In this document: piece by piece, positions 37,096 to 46,452 of the stretch | How positions within the stretch are numbered: the stretch's first letter is position 1 | Layout of the letters: each line of letters begins with the position of its first letter | Origin: Pseudobutyrivibrio sp. OR37 | GTDB lineage: Bacteria; Bacillota; Clostridia; Lachnospirales; Lachnospiraceae | Length of the DNA: 64,000 nt | Direction of reading: 5' to 3' | Assembly (NCBI RefSeq): GCF_900113655.1 | Contig: NZ_FOQF01000012.1 | Location: 1-64,000 of the forward strand | Notes under the pieces: generated by a model | What the model saw: the letters and a program-made list of their open reading frames with translations, nothing else | What the model was told of the DNA's origin: nothing | Databases searched by the model: none | Program-made: the position numbers and the translations under genes

Positions 37096-39060
37096 CTAAT
37101 TATTTAGCATTTCTGTGGCAGCCTTTGAAACTGCCTCATAATCCATTTGTTGCAGCATACCTCTAATCTCATTAATCTTTACTTTGATATCCTCTGGAAT
37201 ATCATATTCATCCAACGTATTCAAAACCATTTCGGTGGATGTGAAATCGCATACATTAGCCATTTCTATGATGGAATACAAAGCATCCTTTAAATCACTT
37301 TTATCAAAAGGCTTCTTCTCCTGCGTCTCTCCTTCGTAGGCATTTCTAATACTAAGATATTCTTCTATAAGCTCATCATGATGGGCGTTAATGTAATCCC
37401 AGTCGCCTGCATTTCCAGCCTTCTCCAGGGCCTCCGCCTTTTTTGAGATAGACATTTCTCCGATAAGACGCGCCGTACTCTTTAAGCCGTGAACCTTGAT
37501 GGTATAGTTTTTAATGTCTCTATCTGACTTAAACTCATCCAGCTTTTTTGCGCTTTCATCAATGGTAGAAACGAAAATTTTGATAAGAGCCTTTCTTTCA
37601 TCATCATTTGAGGTAAGAGTTTTATTATTCTTAACATCGCTTATGGCCTTTTTAAGGATCTTCTTTTTAGGGATATACTTCATCAGCATATCCTCCAAGG
37701 CTTCAGCATCAATAGGCTTTGTAAGATAATCGTCAAAGCCCTTTGAAATATAGTATTCCTTGGCACCTGCTATGGCATTGGCGGTTAGGGCGATGACCTT
37801 TGTTCTATCAGTAATATAGCCATTTTTATGGATGATATCCATCGTCTCGATACCATCCAAATCTGGCATCATGTGATCCATGAAGATGATATCGTACTCC
37901 TTCTCCTCCACCCTGGTAATAGCCTCCCTGCCAGATTCCACTAAATCAGGGATGAAATCGTAGACCTTCATAAGATTCTTGGCTACCATCAGGTTCATCT
38001 CATAATCATCTACCACCAGTACCTCTGCATGTGGCATAGATGGGAAAGTGTATTTATTTCGTCTCTTATAGCTGCGCTTAATTCGCTTTTTATAATCTCC
38101 AACAGGCTCATCACTGACGATTCCCTGGCGAAGCACAAAGGAAAAGACGGAGCCCACCGTGTACTTACTATCCACCTGAAGCTCGCTTCCCATCAGATGC
38201 AACAGCTGAATTACAATAGGAATTCCAAGGCCTGTTCCTTCTATATTTCTGTTGTGTTCTTCATCTATACGCTTGAAAGAAACCGCAAGATTCTCCAAAT
38301 CCTCCTCACGAATTCCAATTCCTGTATCCTTTACCTTTACTTCTATTTCCACACTATTATCAAATCTATTAAGCTCTGTCATGGAAAAATTGATTTCCCC
38401 GGCATCGGTATACTTTATAGCATTTGTAAGAAGATTGGCAATTATCTGGCTGATTCTTACGTCATCCCCAAGCAATGTCATAGGCAGATTTTCATCTACA
38501 TTTACAATAAAGTTAAGCCCCTTAGATTTGGCTCTAGCCGAGGTGCTTGAAACCAGACCGTTTACAAGTCCCGCCAAATCGTACTCTACATCAAAGATTT
38601 CCATCTTGCCTTCTTCAAGCTTGGAATAATCCAATATACCATTTACCTGAGCAAGAAGTGACTTACCAGCTTGCTTTATATTTGTGGCGTATTCAACTAT
38701 CTGCTCATCGTTAGACTCCCTGATAATCATCTCATCCATACCCAAAATGGCATTGATAGGAGTTCTAACCTCGTGGGACATATTTGCAAGGAAGGTACTT
38801 TTCGCCTTGTTAGAAGAATTAGCCGCCTCTGTCTGTTCATCAATCAATCTCAGCAGCCACTTCACCACAAAGCCTGCAAATAACAGCCCTAAAAGCAGCG
38901 CCACAATAAATGGAACAAAAAAATAAGCCGCAAATATGACAGCATCTTCTGAATCTAAGACGCTAAATGTCATAAATGCGACTATTAATAATACTATTGC
39001 CTCAACAAATACTACAAGAGATGCTATCAAAAGCATCATTCTTGTTCTCACTGATTTCAT
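37096..39060 (-). CDS. Hybrid histidine kinase with REC and Hpt
   Basis: 654 residues. Two membrane helices (MMLLIASLVVFVEAIVLLIV and AAYFFVPFIVALLLGLLFAG) leave almost no extracellular loop, so the stimulus is probably in the membrane or cytoplasm. HisKA has His96 in ANMSHEVRTP, the ATPase lobe NLLTNAIKY, VKDTGIGI and GTGLGIPIV, the receiver Asp395 in FMDHMMPDLDG, and the Hpt His524 in VHGLKSTAR. A C-terminal helical domain of about 65 residues matches that of the kinases at 10156 and 15220. It is followed after 13 bp by the double-receiver gene. ATG is preceded by a weak GGGGTGAGCT site. Confidence 0.9.
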   Translation of the reverse strand: MKSVRTRMMLLIASLVVFVEAIVLLIVAFMTFSVLDSEDAVIFAAYFFVPFIVALLLGLLFAGFVVKWLLRLIDEQTEAANSSNKAKSTFLANMSHEVRTPINAILGMDEMIIRESNDEQIVEYATNIKQAGKSLLAQVNGILDYSKLEEGKMEIFDVEYDLAGLVNGLVSSTSARAKSKGLNFIVNVDENLPMTLLGDDVRISQIIANLLTNAIKYTDAGEINFSMTELNRFDNSVEIEVKVKDTGIGIREEDLENLAVSFKRIDEEHNRNIEGTGLGIPIVIQLLHLMGSELQVDSKYTVGSVFSFVLRQGIVSDEPVGDYKKRIKRSYKRRNKYTFPSMPHAEVLVVDDYEMNLMVAKNLMKVYDFIPDLVESGREAITRVEEKEYDIIFMDHMMPDLDGIETMDIIHKNGYITDRTKVIALTANAIAGAKEYYISKGFDDYLTKPIDAEALEDMLMKYIPKKKILKKAISDVKNNKTLTSNDDERKALIKIFVSTIDESAKKLDEFKSDRDIKNYTIKVHGLKSTARLIGEMSISKKAEALEKAGNAGDWDYINAHHDELIEEYLSIRNAYEGETQEKKPFDKSDLKDALYSIIEMANVCDFTSTEMVLNTLDEYDIPEDIKVKINEIRGMLQQMDYEAVSKAATEMLNN

Positions 39061-39088
39061 AGCTCACCCCGAAATACGCATGAAGTTG

Positions 39089-39604
39089 TTAGTTCATAAG
39101 TATATCCATTATAGAAGCGTATACCTCATCGCTTCTAACCTTCCAATTATTACAAAGCGTTTCAGCCTGCTCCTTAGAGCCTACATGGAAACTTAAATCC
39201 AAGGCTGGAACATCATTTTCAGTGATGCGAAGCTGCACCACGAAGCCACCTCTATCTGCCTTGAAATAAGTAGCTCTGTAGGAATTTTCTGCCTTCATAG
39301 AGATAGAATTAACCTTGAGATACTTATCAATATCCTTAGACAAGGCTGGAGAAATTTTCTCCTTAAAAAGCTCAAGTGTCTTCTGGCCCTCATCTGTAAT
39401 AGAGTAGGTTGTATTATTGTGATTTGTCTTGGATACGATTAGATTAGCTTCCTCATCATCGCTAATAGCTTGCTGAGCAGTAAAATAATCGGTTAAATTA
39501 CCCTCTAAAAAGAAATCTGTAATCTGACTATTACTAAGTGGGAAACCACTACGATGCAATAATTCAAGTATAGTAATTTTGTAAATCAAATTAGGTTCTG
39601 CCAT
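39089..39604 (-). CDS. DUF4364 family protein, winged-helix type
   Basis: 171 residues. The N-terminal half (YKITILELLHRSGFPLSNSQI to YSITDEGQKTLELF) reads as a winged helix of the PadR/MarR type, and the rest (SYRATYFKADRGGFVVQLRI) as a beta sheet domain. DUF4364 is a conserved protein of Lachnospiraceae and relatives with no assigned function; DNA binding is inferred from the winged-helix pattern. It lies 32 bp after rho and 28 bp before the hybrid kinase, so all may be co-transcribed. Confidence 0.75.
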   Translation of the reverse strand: MAEPNLIYKITILELLHRSGFPLSNSQITDFFLEGNLTDYFTAQQAISDDEEANLIVSKTNHNNTTYSITDEGQKTLELFKEKISPALSKDIDKYLKVNSISMKAENSYRATYFKADRGGFVVQLRITENDVPALDLSFHVGSKEQAETLCNNWKVRSDEVYASIMDILMN

Positions 39605-39636
39605 AATTTCCTCACTTCATATAACTTACGTAAGGG

Positions 39637-41085
39637 TTAAATTACCCTCTTTCGAATAATCATATCGATATATTCATCATTATTCTTGGTGTGGGCAAAC
39701 ATATTAAGGATGGTTTCTACTGCATCCTCTTTTCTTGCGCCATTAATTGCCTTGCGCATGATTTCCATGGCATCAAGCTCTTTTCTTGAAAGGAGTAAAT
39801 CCTCTCGACGTGTACCTGATCCTGTAATATCGATTGCAGGGAAAATTCTCTTTTCTGAAAGCTTTCTATCAAGGATAAGCTCCATGTTACCTGTTCCCTT
39901 GAATTCCTCGAATACTACATCATCCATTTTTGATCCTGTATCAACAAGTGCTGTTGCAAGGATTGTAAGAGATCCGCCTTCACGCATGTTTCTAGCTGCA
40001 CCAAAGAATTTCTTTGGCATGTGAAGTGCTGCTGGATCCAAACCACCTGAAAGTGTACGACCTGAAGGCTGTACTGTCAAGTTGTAAGCTCTAGCAAGTC
40101 TTGTGATTGAATCAAGAAGAATCATAACATCCTGACCATGCTCAACAAGGCGCTTAGCACGCTCGATAACCATTTCAGAAACACGCTTGTGGTGCTCTGG
40201 GCTCTCGTCGAAGGTAGAATAGATAACCTCTACATTTTTGCTATTACGCATAGTATCCTTCATATCTGTAACTTCCTCTGGACGCTCGTCGATAAGAAGA
40301 ATAATAAGATGCATATCTGGATGTGAATAATTAACTGAAGTAGCAACTTCCTTTAACAGTGTAGTCTTACCTGCCTTAGGCTGTGAAACGATCATACCAC
40401 GCTGTCCCTTACCAATTGGGCTAACCAAATCTACGATACGCATAGCAACTGAGCTGCGCTGTCTCTCTAATCTGATTCGCTCATTAGGGAAGATAGGTGT
40501 TAAATCCTCGAAATTAGGACGTCTGCATGCTGCTTCTGGCGAATAATTATTGATTGAATCTATAATCATAAGAGCGGCAAACTTATCTGTTGGATTGTTG
40601 AAACGCTTCTTACCAACGATAATATCACCTGTCTTAAGATTGAATTTCTTGATTTGTGACTGAGATACATATACGTCATCTGTACCTGGCATATAGTTAT
40701 CACAACGAATGAAACCGAAGCCATCACCCATAACCTCTAAAATACCACTGGCTGGCATAAGATTATCCATTGGGATATCTGCTGGGATTTCAGTCTTTTC
40801 TGCTCTCTCAGTTCTTTCTGGTCTTTCAACTCTTCTAGGACGCTCTGTTTTCTCTGGGCGCTCCTCTTTCACTGCTTCTTTAACATTTTCCTTAGGAGCA
40901 CGTTTTGGAGAGCTTTCTGTAGAAGGAGTCTTGTCGGTAGAGTCGTTCTGCTTATCGATTTCGTCTTGCGCAAGCATAGCCTCTACTAAATCGGCTTTCT
41001 TCATAGCGGATGTACCTTTTATGCCCCTAGCTTTTGCTAAGTCGCGCAAAATTGTCACCGATAAACTTTCGTATTTTTCTCTCAT
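39637..41085 (-). CDS. rho: Transcription termination factor Rho with disordered insertion
   Basis: 482 residues from [16 protein letters not shown] lies 6 bp before this ATG. Hexameric RNA-DNA helicase. Order: Rho N-terminal SAP-like domain ([21 protein letters not shown], residues 8-40), a charged low-complexity stretch of about 65 residues rich in E, K, R, P and T (about 41-105, with [14 protein letters not shown]), the cold-shock RNA-binding domain ([14 protein letters not shown]), the P-loop [12 protein letters not shown], Walker [12 protein letters not shown] and the Q/R loop regions. The insertion makes it about 60 residues longer than E. coli Rho. Separate promoter upstream; followed by DUF4364. 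Confidence 0.95.
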   Translation of the reverse strand: MREKYESLSVTILRDLAKARGIKGTSAMKKADLVEAMLAQDEIDKQNDSTDKTPSTESSPKRAPKENVKEAVKEERPEKTERPRRVERPERTERAEKTEIPADIPMDNLMPASGILEVMGDGFGFIRCDNYMPGTDDVYVSQSQIKKFNLKTGDIIVGKKRFNNPTDKFAALMIIDSINNYSPEAACRRPNFEDLTPIFPNERIRLERQRSSVAMRIVDLVSPIGKGQRGMIVSQPKAGKTTLLKEVATSVNYSHPDMHLIILLIDERPEEVTDMKDTMRNSKNVEVIYSTFDESPEHHKRVSEMVIERAKRLVEHGQDVMILLDSITRLARAYNLTVQPSGRTLSGGLDPAALHMPKKFFGAARNMREGGSLTILATALVDTGSKMDDVVFEEFKGTGNMELILDRKLSEKRIFPAIDITGSGTRREDLLLSRKELDAMEIMRKAINGARKEDAVETILNMFAHTKNNDEYIDMIIRKRVI

Positions 41086-41171
41086 GTAAATCTCCTTAAC
41101 ATAATACAAATAATAACTTCGTGGAATATAAAAGCCGAATCGACTAACGAATTAACTTTGATAGTAAGGTC

Positions 41172-41200
41172 ATTATATACTCAAAATCAATTTCTGTCTA
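41172..41200 (-). promoter_or_regulatory. Sigma-A promoter of rho
   Basis: Minus strand TAGACA, 17 bp, TATAAT, about 85 bp upstream of the rho start and just after the znuB stop. Confidence 0.7.
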
Positions 41201-41205
41201 TATTT

Positions 41206-42015
41206 TTATCTATCTTTGCCGTAAACGTATGTGGCAAAGTAAATCACGCTAGCTATTATTACAATCATAGGACCTGTAGCCATATCTGTGAAATATGAAA
41301 CGAACAAGCCAACCACACCAGAGAAAATACTAAATATAATCGATAAGTAGGTGTACTCTCTAAAATTATCGGAAATATTACGACTGCTGGCAGCTGGAAG
41401 AATCAACAACGCATTAATGAGAAGGATTCCAACCCATTTTATAGAAAGCATAACAAGCAACGCAATAAGGACTGCAAAGGCATCCTCCATTATTCTTACA
41501 GAAATGCTTCGGCTCTTTGCAAGGGTTGTGTGAATGCTGATAGCTGTAAGTCTGTTGATGCTAAAGCACCAGAACACCAGGATGACAGCGAACAATACAA
41601 TAAGCTGAAGAATTTCAGTATATGTAATAGAAAGAATATCTCCTACAAGGATTGCGGAATAGTTGGCAAAGCTTCCACCCCTGGAAAGTATAGCAAGACC
41701 AAGTGCTGTAGCGCAGCTTGCAAATACCGAAATAAGAGTGTCGGAAGAGCTTAACCCCTTTCTGCTGATATAATTAAGAAGTAAGGCAAAGCAGATTCCA
41801 AAGATAATCATTGAAACTGTAGTGTTGCCAATTCCCATAATCACACCTGCCGCGATGCCAGTAAGTGCTGAATGTCCTAAGGCATCACTGAAATATGCCA
41901 TCCTCTTTTGAACAATCATTGTACCTACCATACCAAACAGCGGTGAAATTAAAAGGATTGCTATTGTGGCTCTAACCATGAAGGCGTAAGAAAACATTTC
42001 ATTAAACATTTGCAT
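41206..42015 (-). CDS. znuB: Metal ABC transporter permease (ZnuB type)
   Basis: 269 residues with about eight hydrophobic helices, the ABC-3 family of zinc/manganese importers. Typical stretches are LGHSALTGIAAGVIMG, which is the EAA-like ATPase contact region after RMAYFSDALGHSAL, and ILLINALLILPAASSRNIS. It overlaps znuC by 14 bp and completes the binding protein, ATPase and permease set. Zinc is inferred from the His-rich binding protein. Confidence 0.9.
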   Translation of the reverse strand: MQMFNEMFSYAFMVRATIAILLISPLFGMVGTMIVQKRMAYFSDALGHSALTGIAAGVIMGIGNTTVSMIIFGICFALLLNYISRKGLSSSDTLISVFASCATALGLAILSRGGSFANYSAILVGDILSITYTEILQLIVLFAVILVFWCFSINRLTAISIHTTLAKSRSISVRIMEDAFAVLIALLVMLSIKWVGILLINALLILPAASSRNISDNFREYTYLSIIFSIFSGVVGLFVSYFTDMATGPMIVIIASVIYFATYVYGKDR

Positions 42016-42763
42016 TCACCTCCACTTCTCCTGCTGCCCCCTTGCCAAAGACATTTTTAAAGGCATCTGATTCAAATACCTGCTTTGGCTTTCCCGCCGC
42101 AGTAACTGTTTTATCGATGAGGATAACATTATCTGCATACTTGTAAACATAATCCAGGTCATGGCTTACAAGAATGATAGCAAGGTCGTGTGTCTCCTTA
42201 AGATACAGCATCTTTTCGTAGAAAGCATCCATACCATTCTTGTCGATGCCTGAAACTGGCTCATCCAAAAGCAAAAGGTTTGGTGTATCGTGTACAGCCA
42301 TTGCAAGAAGCACTCTCTGTAATTGGCCACCAGAGAGAGTGCCAACAGGCTGGTCTATAAGATTTTCAACATCGAACTCTGCCAAGGCTGCCTTAACATG
42401 GTCATGCTCCTTTTTTGTCTTTATCAAAATTGGAAGCTTACCAGTAAAGCTTTGGAACATATCATACACTGAAAGTGGTGTCGATCTATCAATATTAACT
42501 GTCTGTGGAACGTAGCCAATACGAAGCCCTTGCATGGTATTGTCCATTTTATTCTTAAACAGGATTTCACCTGTATGTGGGACCTCGTCTAATATTGCTC
42601 TTACAAAGGTAGACTTACCAGCTCCATTTCTACCTATCACTGCTGAAATCTGCCCGCAGTGAATATGTAGATTGATATTTTCAAGAACCTGCTGGTCACC
42701 AAAGCTTACGCCCAAATCTTTAATTTTTATACAGTGGAATCCACATGCTATGATTTTCTTCAT
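42002..42763 (-). CDS. znuC: Metal ABC transporter ATP-binding protein (ZnuC type)
   Basis: 253 residues. Walker A is GRNGAGKSTFVR, the Q-loop YVPQTVN, the ABC signature GTLSGGQLQRVLLA, Walker B NLLLLDEPVSGID and the switch His in LVSHDLDYVYKY. It belongs to the metal importer group with a short helical domain. Between znuA (7 bp upstream) and znuB (14 bp overlap). Confidence 0.92.
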   Translation of the reverse strand: MKKIIACGFHCIKIKDLGVSFGDQQVLENINLHIHCGQISAVIGRNGAGKSTFVRAILDEVPHTGEILFKNKMDNTMQGLRIGYVPQTVNIDRSTPLSVYDMFQSFTGKLPILIKTKKEHDHVKAALAEFDVENLIDQPVGTLSGGQLQRVLLAMAVHDTPNLLLLDEPVSGIDKNGMDAFYEKMLYLKETHDLAIILVSHDLDYVYKYADNVILIDKTVTAAGKPKQVFESDAFKNVFGKGAAGEVEVNANV

Positions 42764-42770
42764 TTTCTTC

Positions 42771-43754
42771 TCACTCTACAGCGTTTTTTATAGCTAAATA
42801 ATTCTTATTTAGAACATTTATATAATCGTCGTTTTCGTATGTGCCATGAACTAAGGTCTCAAGATAAACCACCTTGGCATCTGTCTGCTCCTCAATAAGC
42901 TTACCCATTGCATGGCCATAATCATATTCTGCAAAGACTACCTTTACATCATTATCATTTATTATATCGATAAAATTGCTGACTTCGCCTGCACTAACCT
43001 GACGCTCCTCATCCAAATCCATGGTAGCTACAACCTCAGCTCCAATAGATTGAGCCACATAGGCAAAAGCCTCATGAAGCACAGCAACATGCTTTCCTGC
43101 CAAAGCATCCTCAAGCCCGCACTTATCAATATGAGAATTCATAACTTCGTTAAAGCTATTGGCATTAGCCTTGAAAGCCTCAGAATGAGCCTCGTCAATA
43201 TCTGCCAGGCCATCTGCTATTGCAAGCACCTGACCAGAAAAGATTTCCTCACTCATCCAGATATGACTATTGAACTCGCTGTCATGATGATGATGCTCTG
43301 ACTCCTCGCCGTGAGTGTGCTCCTCTTCATGCTCTTCTTCATGTTCGTCTTCTGAATTTCTGATAACAGGATATGTATCCTCTACCGCCTCAAATGTATC
43401 TATCACCTTAAGCTTTGGATAGGCAGCAATTACATCATCAAGATAGCCTTCCATGCCACCACCATTTACAATAAGTACATCAGCAGAAGCCAGATTTTTC
43501 ATATCCTCTGTTGTAAGAGTGTAGTCATGTAAACATCCAGTGGTTGGCTGAGACAAGTTTTCCACAATTACACCATCTATATCCCCTACTACACCTGTGG
43601 TAGCAAGATAAATAGGATTGCAGCTGGTCATAACTAGCATGTCATTTCCTGCAACATCCTTTGTATTCTGTTTTACATAAAAAAATGTGCTGCAAAAGCT
43701 AACAACACTAATTGATATAAGCAATAGCAGCACAAATAAATACTTATTTTTCAT
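42771..43754 (-). CDS. znuA: Zinc-type ABC transporter substrate-binding protein (ZnuA)
   Basis: 327 residues, cluster A-I binding protein. N-terminal hydrophobic segment YLFVLLLLISISVVSFCST has a Cys that could be a lipobox (SFCS) or only a membrane anchor. A His/Glu/Asp-rich loop (HEEEHEEEHTHGEESEHHHH, around residues 138-160) is characteristic of zinc rather than manganese binding proteins. NSHIWMS, HEAFAYVAQ and the final Asp/Glu segment FAEYDYGHAM give the metal-site ligands. Its ATG overlaps the engB stop by one base (TAATG), so it is translationally linked to the clpX-engB operon, an unusual genomic setting. Confidence 0.88.
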   Translation of the reverse strand: MKNKYLFVLLLLISISVVSFCSTFFYVKQNTKDVAGNDMLVMTSCNPIYLATTGVVGDIDGVIVENLSQPTTGCLHDYTLTTEDMKNLASADVLIVNGGGMEGYLDDVIAAYPKLKVIDTFEAVEDTYPVIRNSEDEHEEEHEEEHTHGEESEHHHHDSEFNSHIWMSEEIFSGQVLAIADGLADIDEAHSEAFKANANSFNEVMNSHIDKCGLEDALAGKHVAVLHEAFAYVAQSIGAEVVATMDLDEERQVSAGEVSNFIDIINDNDVKVVFAEYDYGHAMGKLIEEQTDAKVVYLETLVHGTYENDDYINVLNKNYLAIKNAVE

Positions 43755-44374
43755 TAATCGAGATCCTCTACATCAGTCAAACTAGCTTCGTTTTCGATTA
43801 CCTGGTCTAAAAAATCCTGGATTGTATCAAGGCCCTGCTTTGTTTGAGACGAAAATGGAACGATAATAGTCTCTTTAGTAGCGCCTAAACCTTCTCGCAA
43901 GATTTTAATTTGCTTGTCCAGCTGACTTCTCTTGATTTTATCAGCCTTTGTAGCAATGACGATTGGATCATATCCAACATAATCCATCCACTCAAACATC
44001 TGCTTATCATTGGCTGATGGAGCATGTCTGATATCTACAAGCAAAAATACAGCTCTAATCATATCTGATGAATTCAGATATGTTTCAATCATTTTGCCCC
44101 ATCTCTCTCGCTCCTTTTCAGAAGCCTTGGCAAAGCCGTAGCCCGGCAAATCCACGACATAAATTTCATCATTGATATTGTAGAAATTTATTGTCTGGGT
44201 CTTGCCCGGCTGAGCTGATACTCTTGCAAGAGCTTTGCGGTTCATAACCGCATTTATAAGTGATGATTTACCTACATTCGACTTACCTGCGAATGCAACC
44301 TCTGGAAGATCGTTCTTAGGTAACTGAGATGTAGGACCACATACTGTTTCAAGATTACACGATCTGATAACCAT
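43754..44374 (-). CDS. engB: Ribosome biogenesis GTPase EngB (YsxC)
   Basis: 206 residues, TRAFAC GTPase needed for assembly of the 50S subunit. G1 is GKSNVGKSSLIN, G2 region PGKTQTINFY, G3 VDLPGYGFAK, G4 ATKADK and G5 FSSQTKQG. Its start overlaps the clpX stop and its stop overlaps the znuA start (TAATG), indicating tight translational coupling. Order clpX-engB (with or without lon) is common in Firmicutes. Confidence 0.95.
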   Translation of the reverse strand: MVIRSCNLETVCGPTSQLPKNDLPEVAFAGKSNVGKSSLINAVMNRKALARVSAQPGKTQTINFYNINDEIYVVDLPGYGFAKASEKERERWGKMIETYLNSSDMIRAVFLLVDIRHAPSANDKQMFEWMDYVGYDPIVIATKADKIKRSQLDKQIKILREGLGATKETIIVPFSSQTKQGLDTIQDFLDQVIENEASLTDVEDLD

Positions 44375-45657
44375 TACGCACTCTTTTCCTTCTTGTCCTC
44401 GATCGAAACAACACTGCCTTCCGCATCCTTATCGATAAGAAGAAGATTGTCATCAACCATTTCCTTGGTGACTGTAATCTCTGTGATTGACTCGTCAGAT
44501 GGTACATGGTACATATAATCCATCATAACGTTCTCAACGATTGCGCGAAGACCACGTGCTCCTGTCTTTCTCTCGATAGATTTCTTAGCAATCTCACGAA
44601 GTGCATCATCTTCAAAATGAAGCTTAACTCCATCCATCTTAAAGAGTGCCTCGTACTGCTTTGTAAGAGAATTCTTTGGCTCTCTAAGGATTCTAATCAT
44701 ATCGTCCTCTGTAAGTTCCTTAAGAGATACATTGATTGGCACACGTCCAATAAACTCAGGAATAAGACCGAATTTGATGAAATCCTGTGGAAGAACCTGC
44801 TGAAGCAAATCATCTACCTTCTGTTTATTCTTATCCTTAACATCAGCGCCAAAACCAATCTGGCTAACATCTGTACGCTGAGAAATGATTTTATCTAAGC
44901 CTTCAAAAGCACCACCGCAAATGAAAAGAATATTCTTTGTATCGATAGCGATTGTCTCCTGCTGTGGATGCTTACGTCCACCCTGTGGTGGAACATTAGC
45001 AACTGTACCCTCGATAATCTTAAGAAGTGCCTGCTGAACGCCCTCACCTGAAACATCACGTGTAATTGAAACGTTCTCAGATTTCTTAGTAATTTTATCT
45101 ATCTCATCAATATAAACAATACCGATTTCTGCCTTTTTAATATCGAAATCAGCTGCCTGGATAAGCTTAAGTAAGATGTTTTCAACATCCTCACCAACAT
45201 AACCTGCTTCTGTAAGTGTTGTAGCATCTGCAATGGCAAATGGTACACCAAGTACTCTGGCAAGTGTCTGTGCAAGTAGTGTCTTACCTGAACCAGTAGG
45301 TCCAAGCATAAGAACGTTACTCTTCTGAAGCTCAACATCAATATCATCTGGATTAGCCATAATACGCTTATAGTGATTATAAACTGCTACAGATAAAACC
45401 TTCTTTGCTTCATCCTGACCAATAACATATTCATCAAGGAAAGCCTTCATGTCTTCTGGCTTCTGAAGATTGATTTCGATTGAATCCTTCTCCTCTGTAG
45501 GGCCAAAGTCTTCAAGCTCCTCAACAATTATTTCCTGACAGATATCAACGCACTCATCACAGATAAATGCCCCATTAGGACCTGCAATAAGCTTGCGAAC
45601 CTGATTTTGTGTCTTTCCGCAGAAAGAGCAACGAATTTTATCATCGTTTCTTGCCAT
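44374..45657 (-). CDS. clpX: ATP-dependent Clp protease ATP-binding subunit ClpX
   Basis: 427 residues. The N-terminal zinc domain has [14 protein letters not shown] and ICDECVDIC (four Cys). The AAA+ core has Walker [13 protein letters not shown], pore loop [10 protein letters not shown], Walker [11 protein letters not shown], arginine-type and sensor motifs ([19 protein letters not shown]). The ClpP contact loop IGF is seen in SQIGFGAD. It unfolds tagged proteins and feeds them to ClpP, encoded 54 bp upstream. Ribosome binding site GAGGTAGAT. Confidence 0.97.
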   Translation of the reverse strand: MARNDDKIRCSFCGKTQNQVRKLIAGPNGAFICDECVDICQEIIVEELEDFGPTEEKDSIEINLQKPEDMKAFLDEYVIGQDEAKKVLSVAVYNHYKRIMANPDDIDVELQKSNVLMLGPTGSGKTLLAQTLARVLGVPFAIADATTLTEAGYVGEDVENILLKLIQAADFDIKKAEIGIVYIDEIDKITKKSENVSITRDVSGEGVQQALLKIIEGTVANVPPQGGRKHPQQETIAIDTKNILFICGGAFEGLDKIISQRTDVSQIGFGADVKDKNKQKVDDLLQQVLPQDFIKFGLIPEFIGRVPINVSLKELTEDDMIRILREPKNSLTKQYEALFKMDGVKLHFEDDALREIAKKSIERKTGARGLRAIVENVMMDYMYHVPSDESITEITVTKEMVDDNLLLIDKDAEGSVVSIEDKKEKSA

Positions 45658-45711
45658 ATCTACCTCATTAACTCTCTAATTAATAGTCCCCTATAATATA
45701 TCGGCTACTAA

Positions 45712-46296
45712 CTAATTTTTCTTTGTAATAATTTCGTCGATAAGACCATAATCAAGTGCTTCCTTAGCATCAAGCCAATGATCACGCTCTGTATCTGCGC
45801 ATACCTGCTCGTATGGCTTACCTGTATTTTCAGCAAGCATACGGTTTAACTTTTCTCTTGTCTTTAAAATGTTCTTTGCAGCGATTTCGATCTCTGTTGC
45901 CTGTCCCTTAGCTCCACCAAGTGGCTGATGAATCATAACCTCTGAGTTAGGAAGTGCAAATCTCTTACCCTTCTGACCACCTGCAAGAAGGAAAGCACCC
46001 ATTGATGCTGCCATACCAATACAGATAGTAGAAACATCGCATTTGATGTACTGCATAGTATCATAAATAGCCATACCAGCTGTTACGCTACCACCTGGGC
46101 TATTGATGTAAAGATGAATGTCCTTGCTAGGATCCTCTGATTCAAGGAAAAGAAGCTGCGCAACTGTAAGAGATGCAGTAGTTTCATTGACCTCCTCACC
46201 TAAGAAAATAATACGATCCTTTAATAGTCTAGAATAAATATCATAAGAACGCTCGCCGCGAGAATTCTGTTCAATGACATAAGGAATTGTTGCCAT
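45712..46296 (-). CDS. clpP: ATP-dependent Clp protease proteolytic subunit
   Basis: 194 residues from [16 protein letters not shown] lies 8 bp before this ATG, and the 20 codons upstream to 46356 fall in the leader hairpin. Catalytic triad: Ser in [14 protein letters not shown], His in [13 protein letters not shown] and Asp in [10 protein letters not shown]. The [10 protein letters not shown] strand is also conserved. It follows tig after about 155 bp and precedes clpX, the standard tig-clpP-clpX order. Confidence 0.97.
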   Translation of the reverse strand: MATIPYVIEQNSRGERSYDIYSRLLKDRIIFLGEEVNETTASLTVAQLLFLESEDPSKDIHLYINSPGGSVTAGMAIYDTMQYIKCDVSTICIGMAASMGAFLLAGGQKGKRFALPNSEVMIHQPLGGAKGQATEIEIAAKNILKTREKLNRMLAENTGKPYEQVCADTERDHWLDAKEALDYGLIDEIITKKN

Positions 46297-46339
46297 TATT
46301 ATGTCCTCCTGTAGCAAAAATTTAGTGTGTTTTAAATAG

Positions 46340-46372
46340 ACACTAAGCCCGAGCATAAGCCCAGGCTAGTGT
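46340..46372 (-). promoter_or_regulatory. Long hairpin in the clpP leader
   Basis: On the minus strand ACACTA and GCCUGGGC pair with GCUCGGGC and UAGUGU (two wobbles, one bulge) around UUAU, a 14-bp stem 44 bp upstream of clpP. It lacks an immediate U run, so it may be a weak terminator after tig or a structure controlling clpP. Confidence 0.45.
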
Positions 46373-46452
46373 GTGACTTCGATATTTATTATATATATTT
46401 TGAGAGTCTCTGTCTCTGATTTTACAAAAAGTTAATAAAATCTTAACACTTA

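Noticed and set aside
40709-41089. 126-codon plus-strand ORF opposite the rho N-terminus
   Set aside because: Ser-rich translation of the complementary strand of the charged Rho insertion; no start signals.
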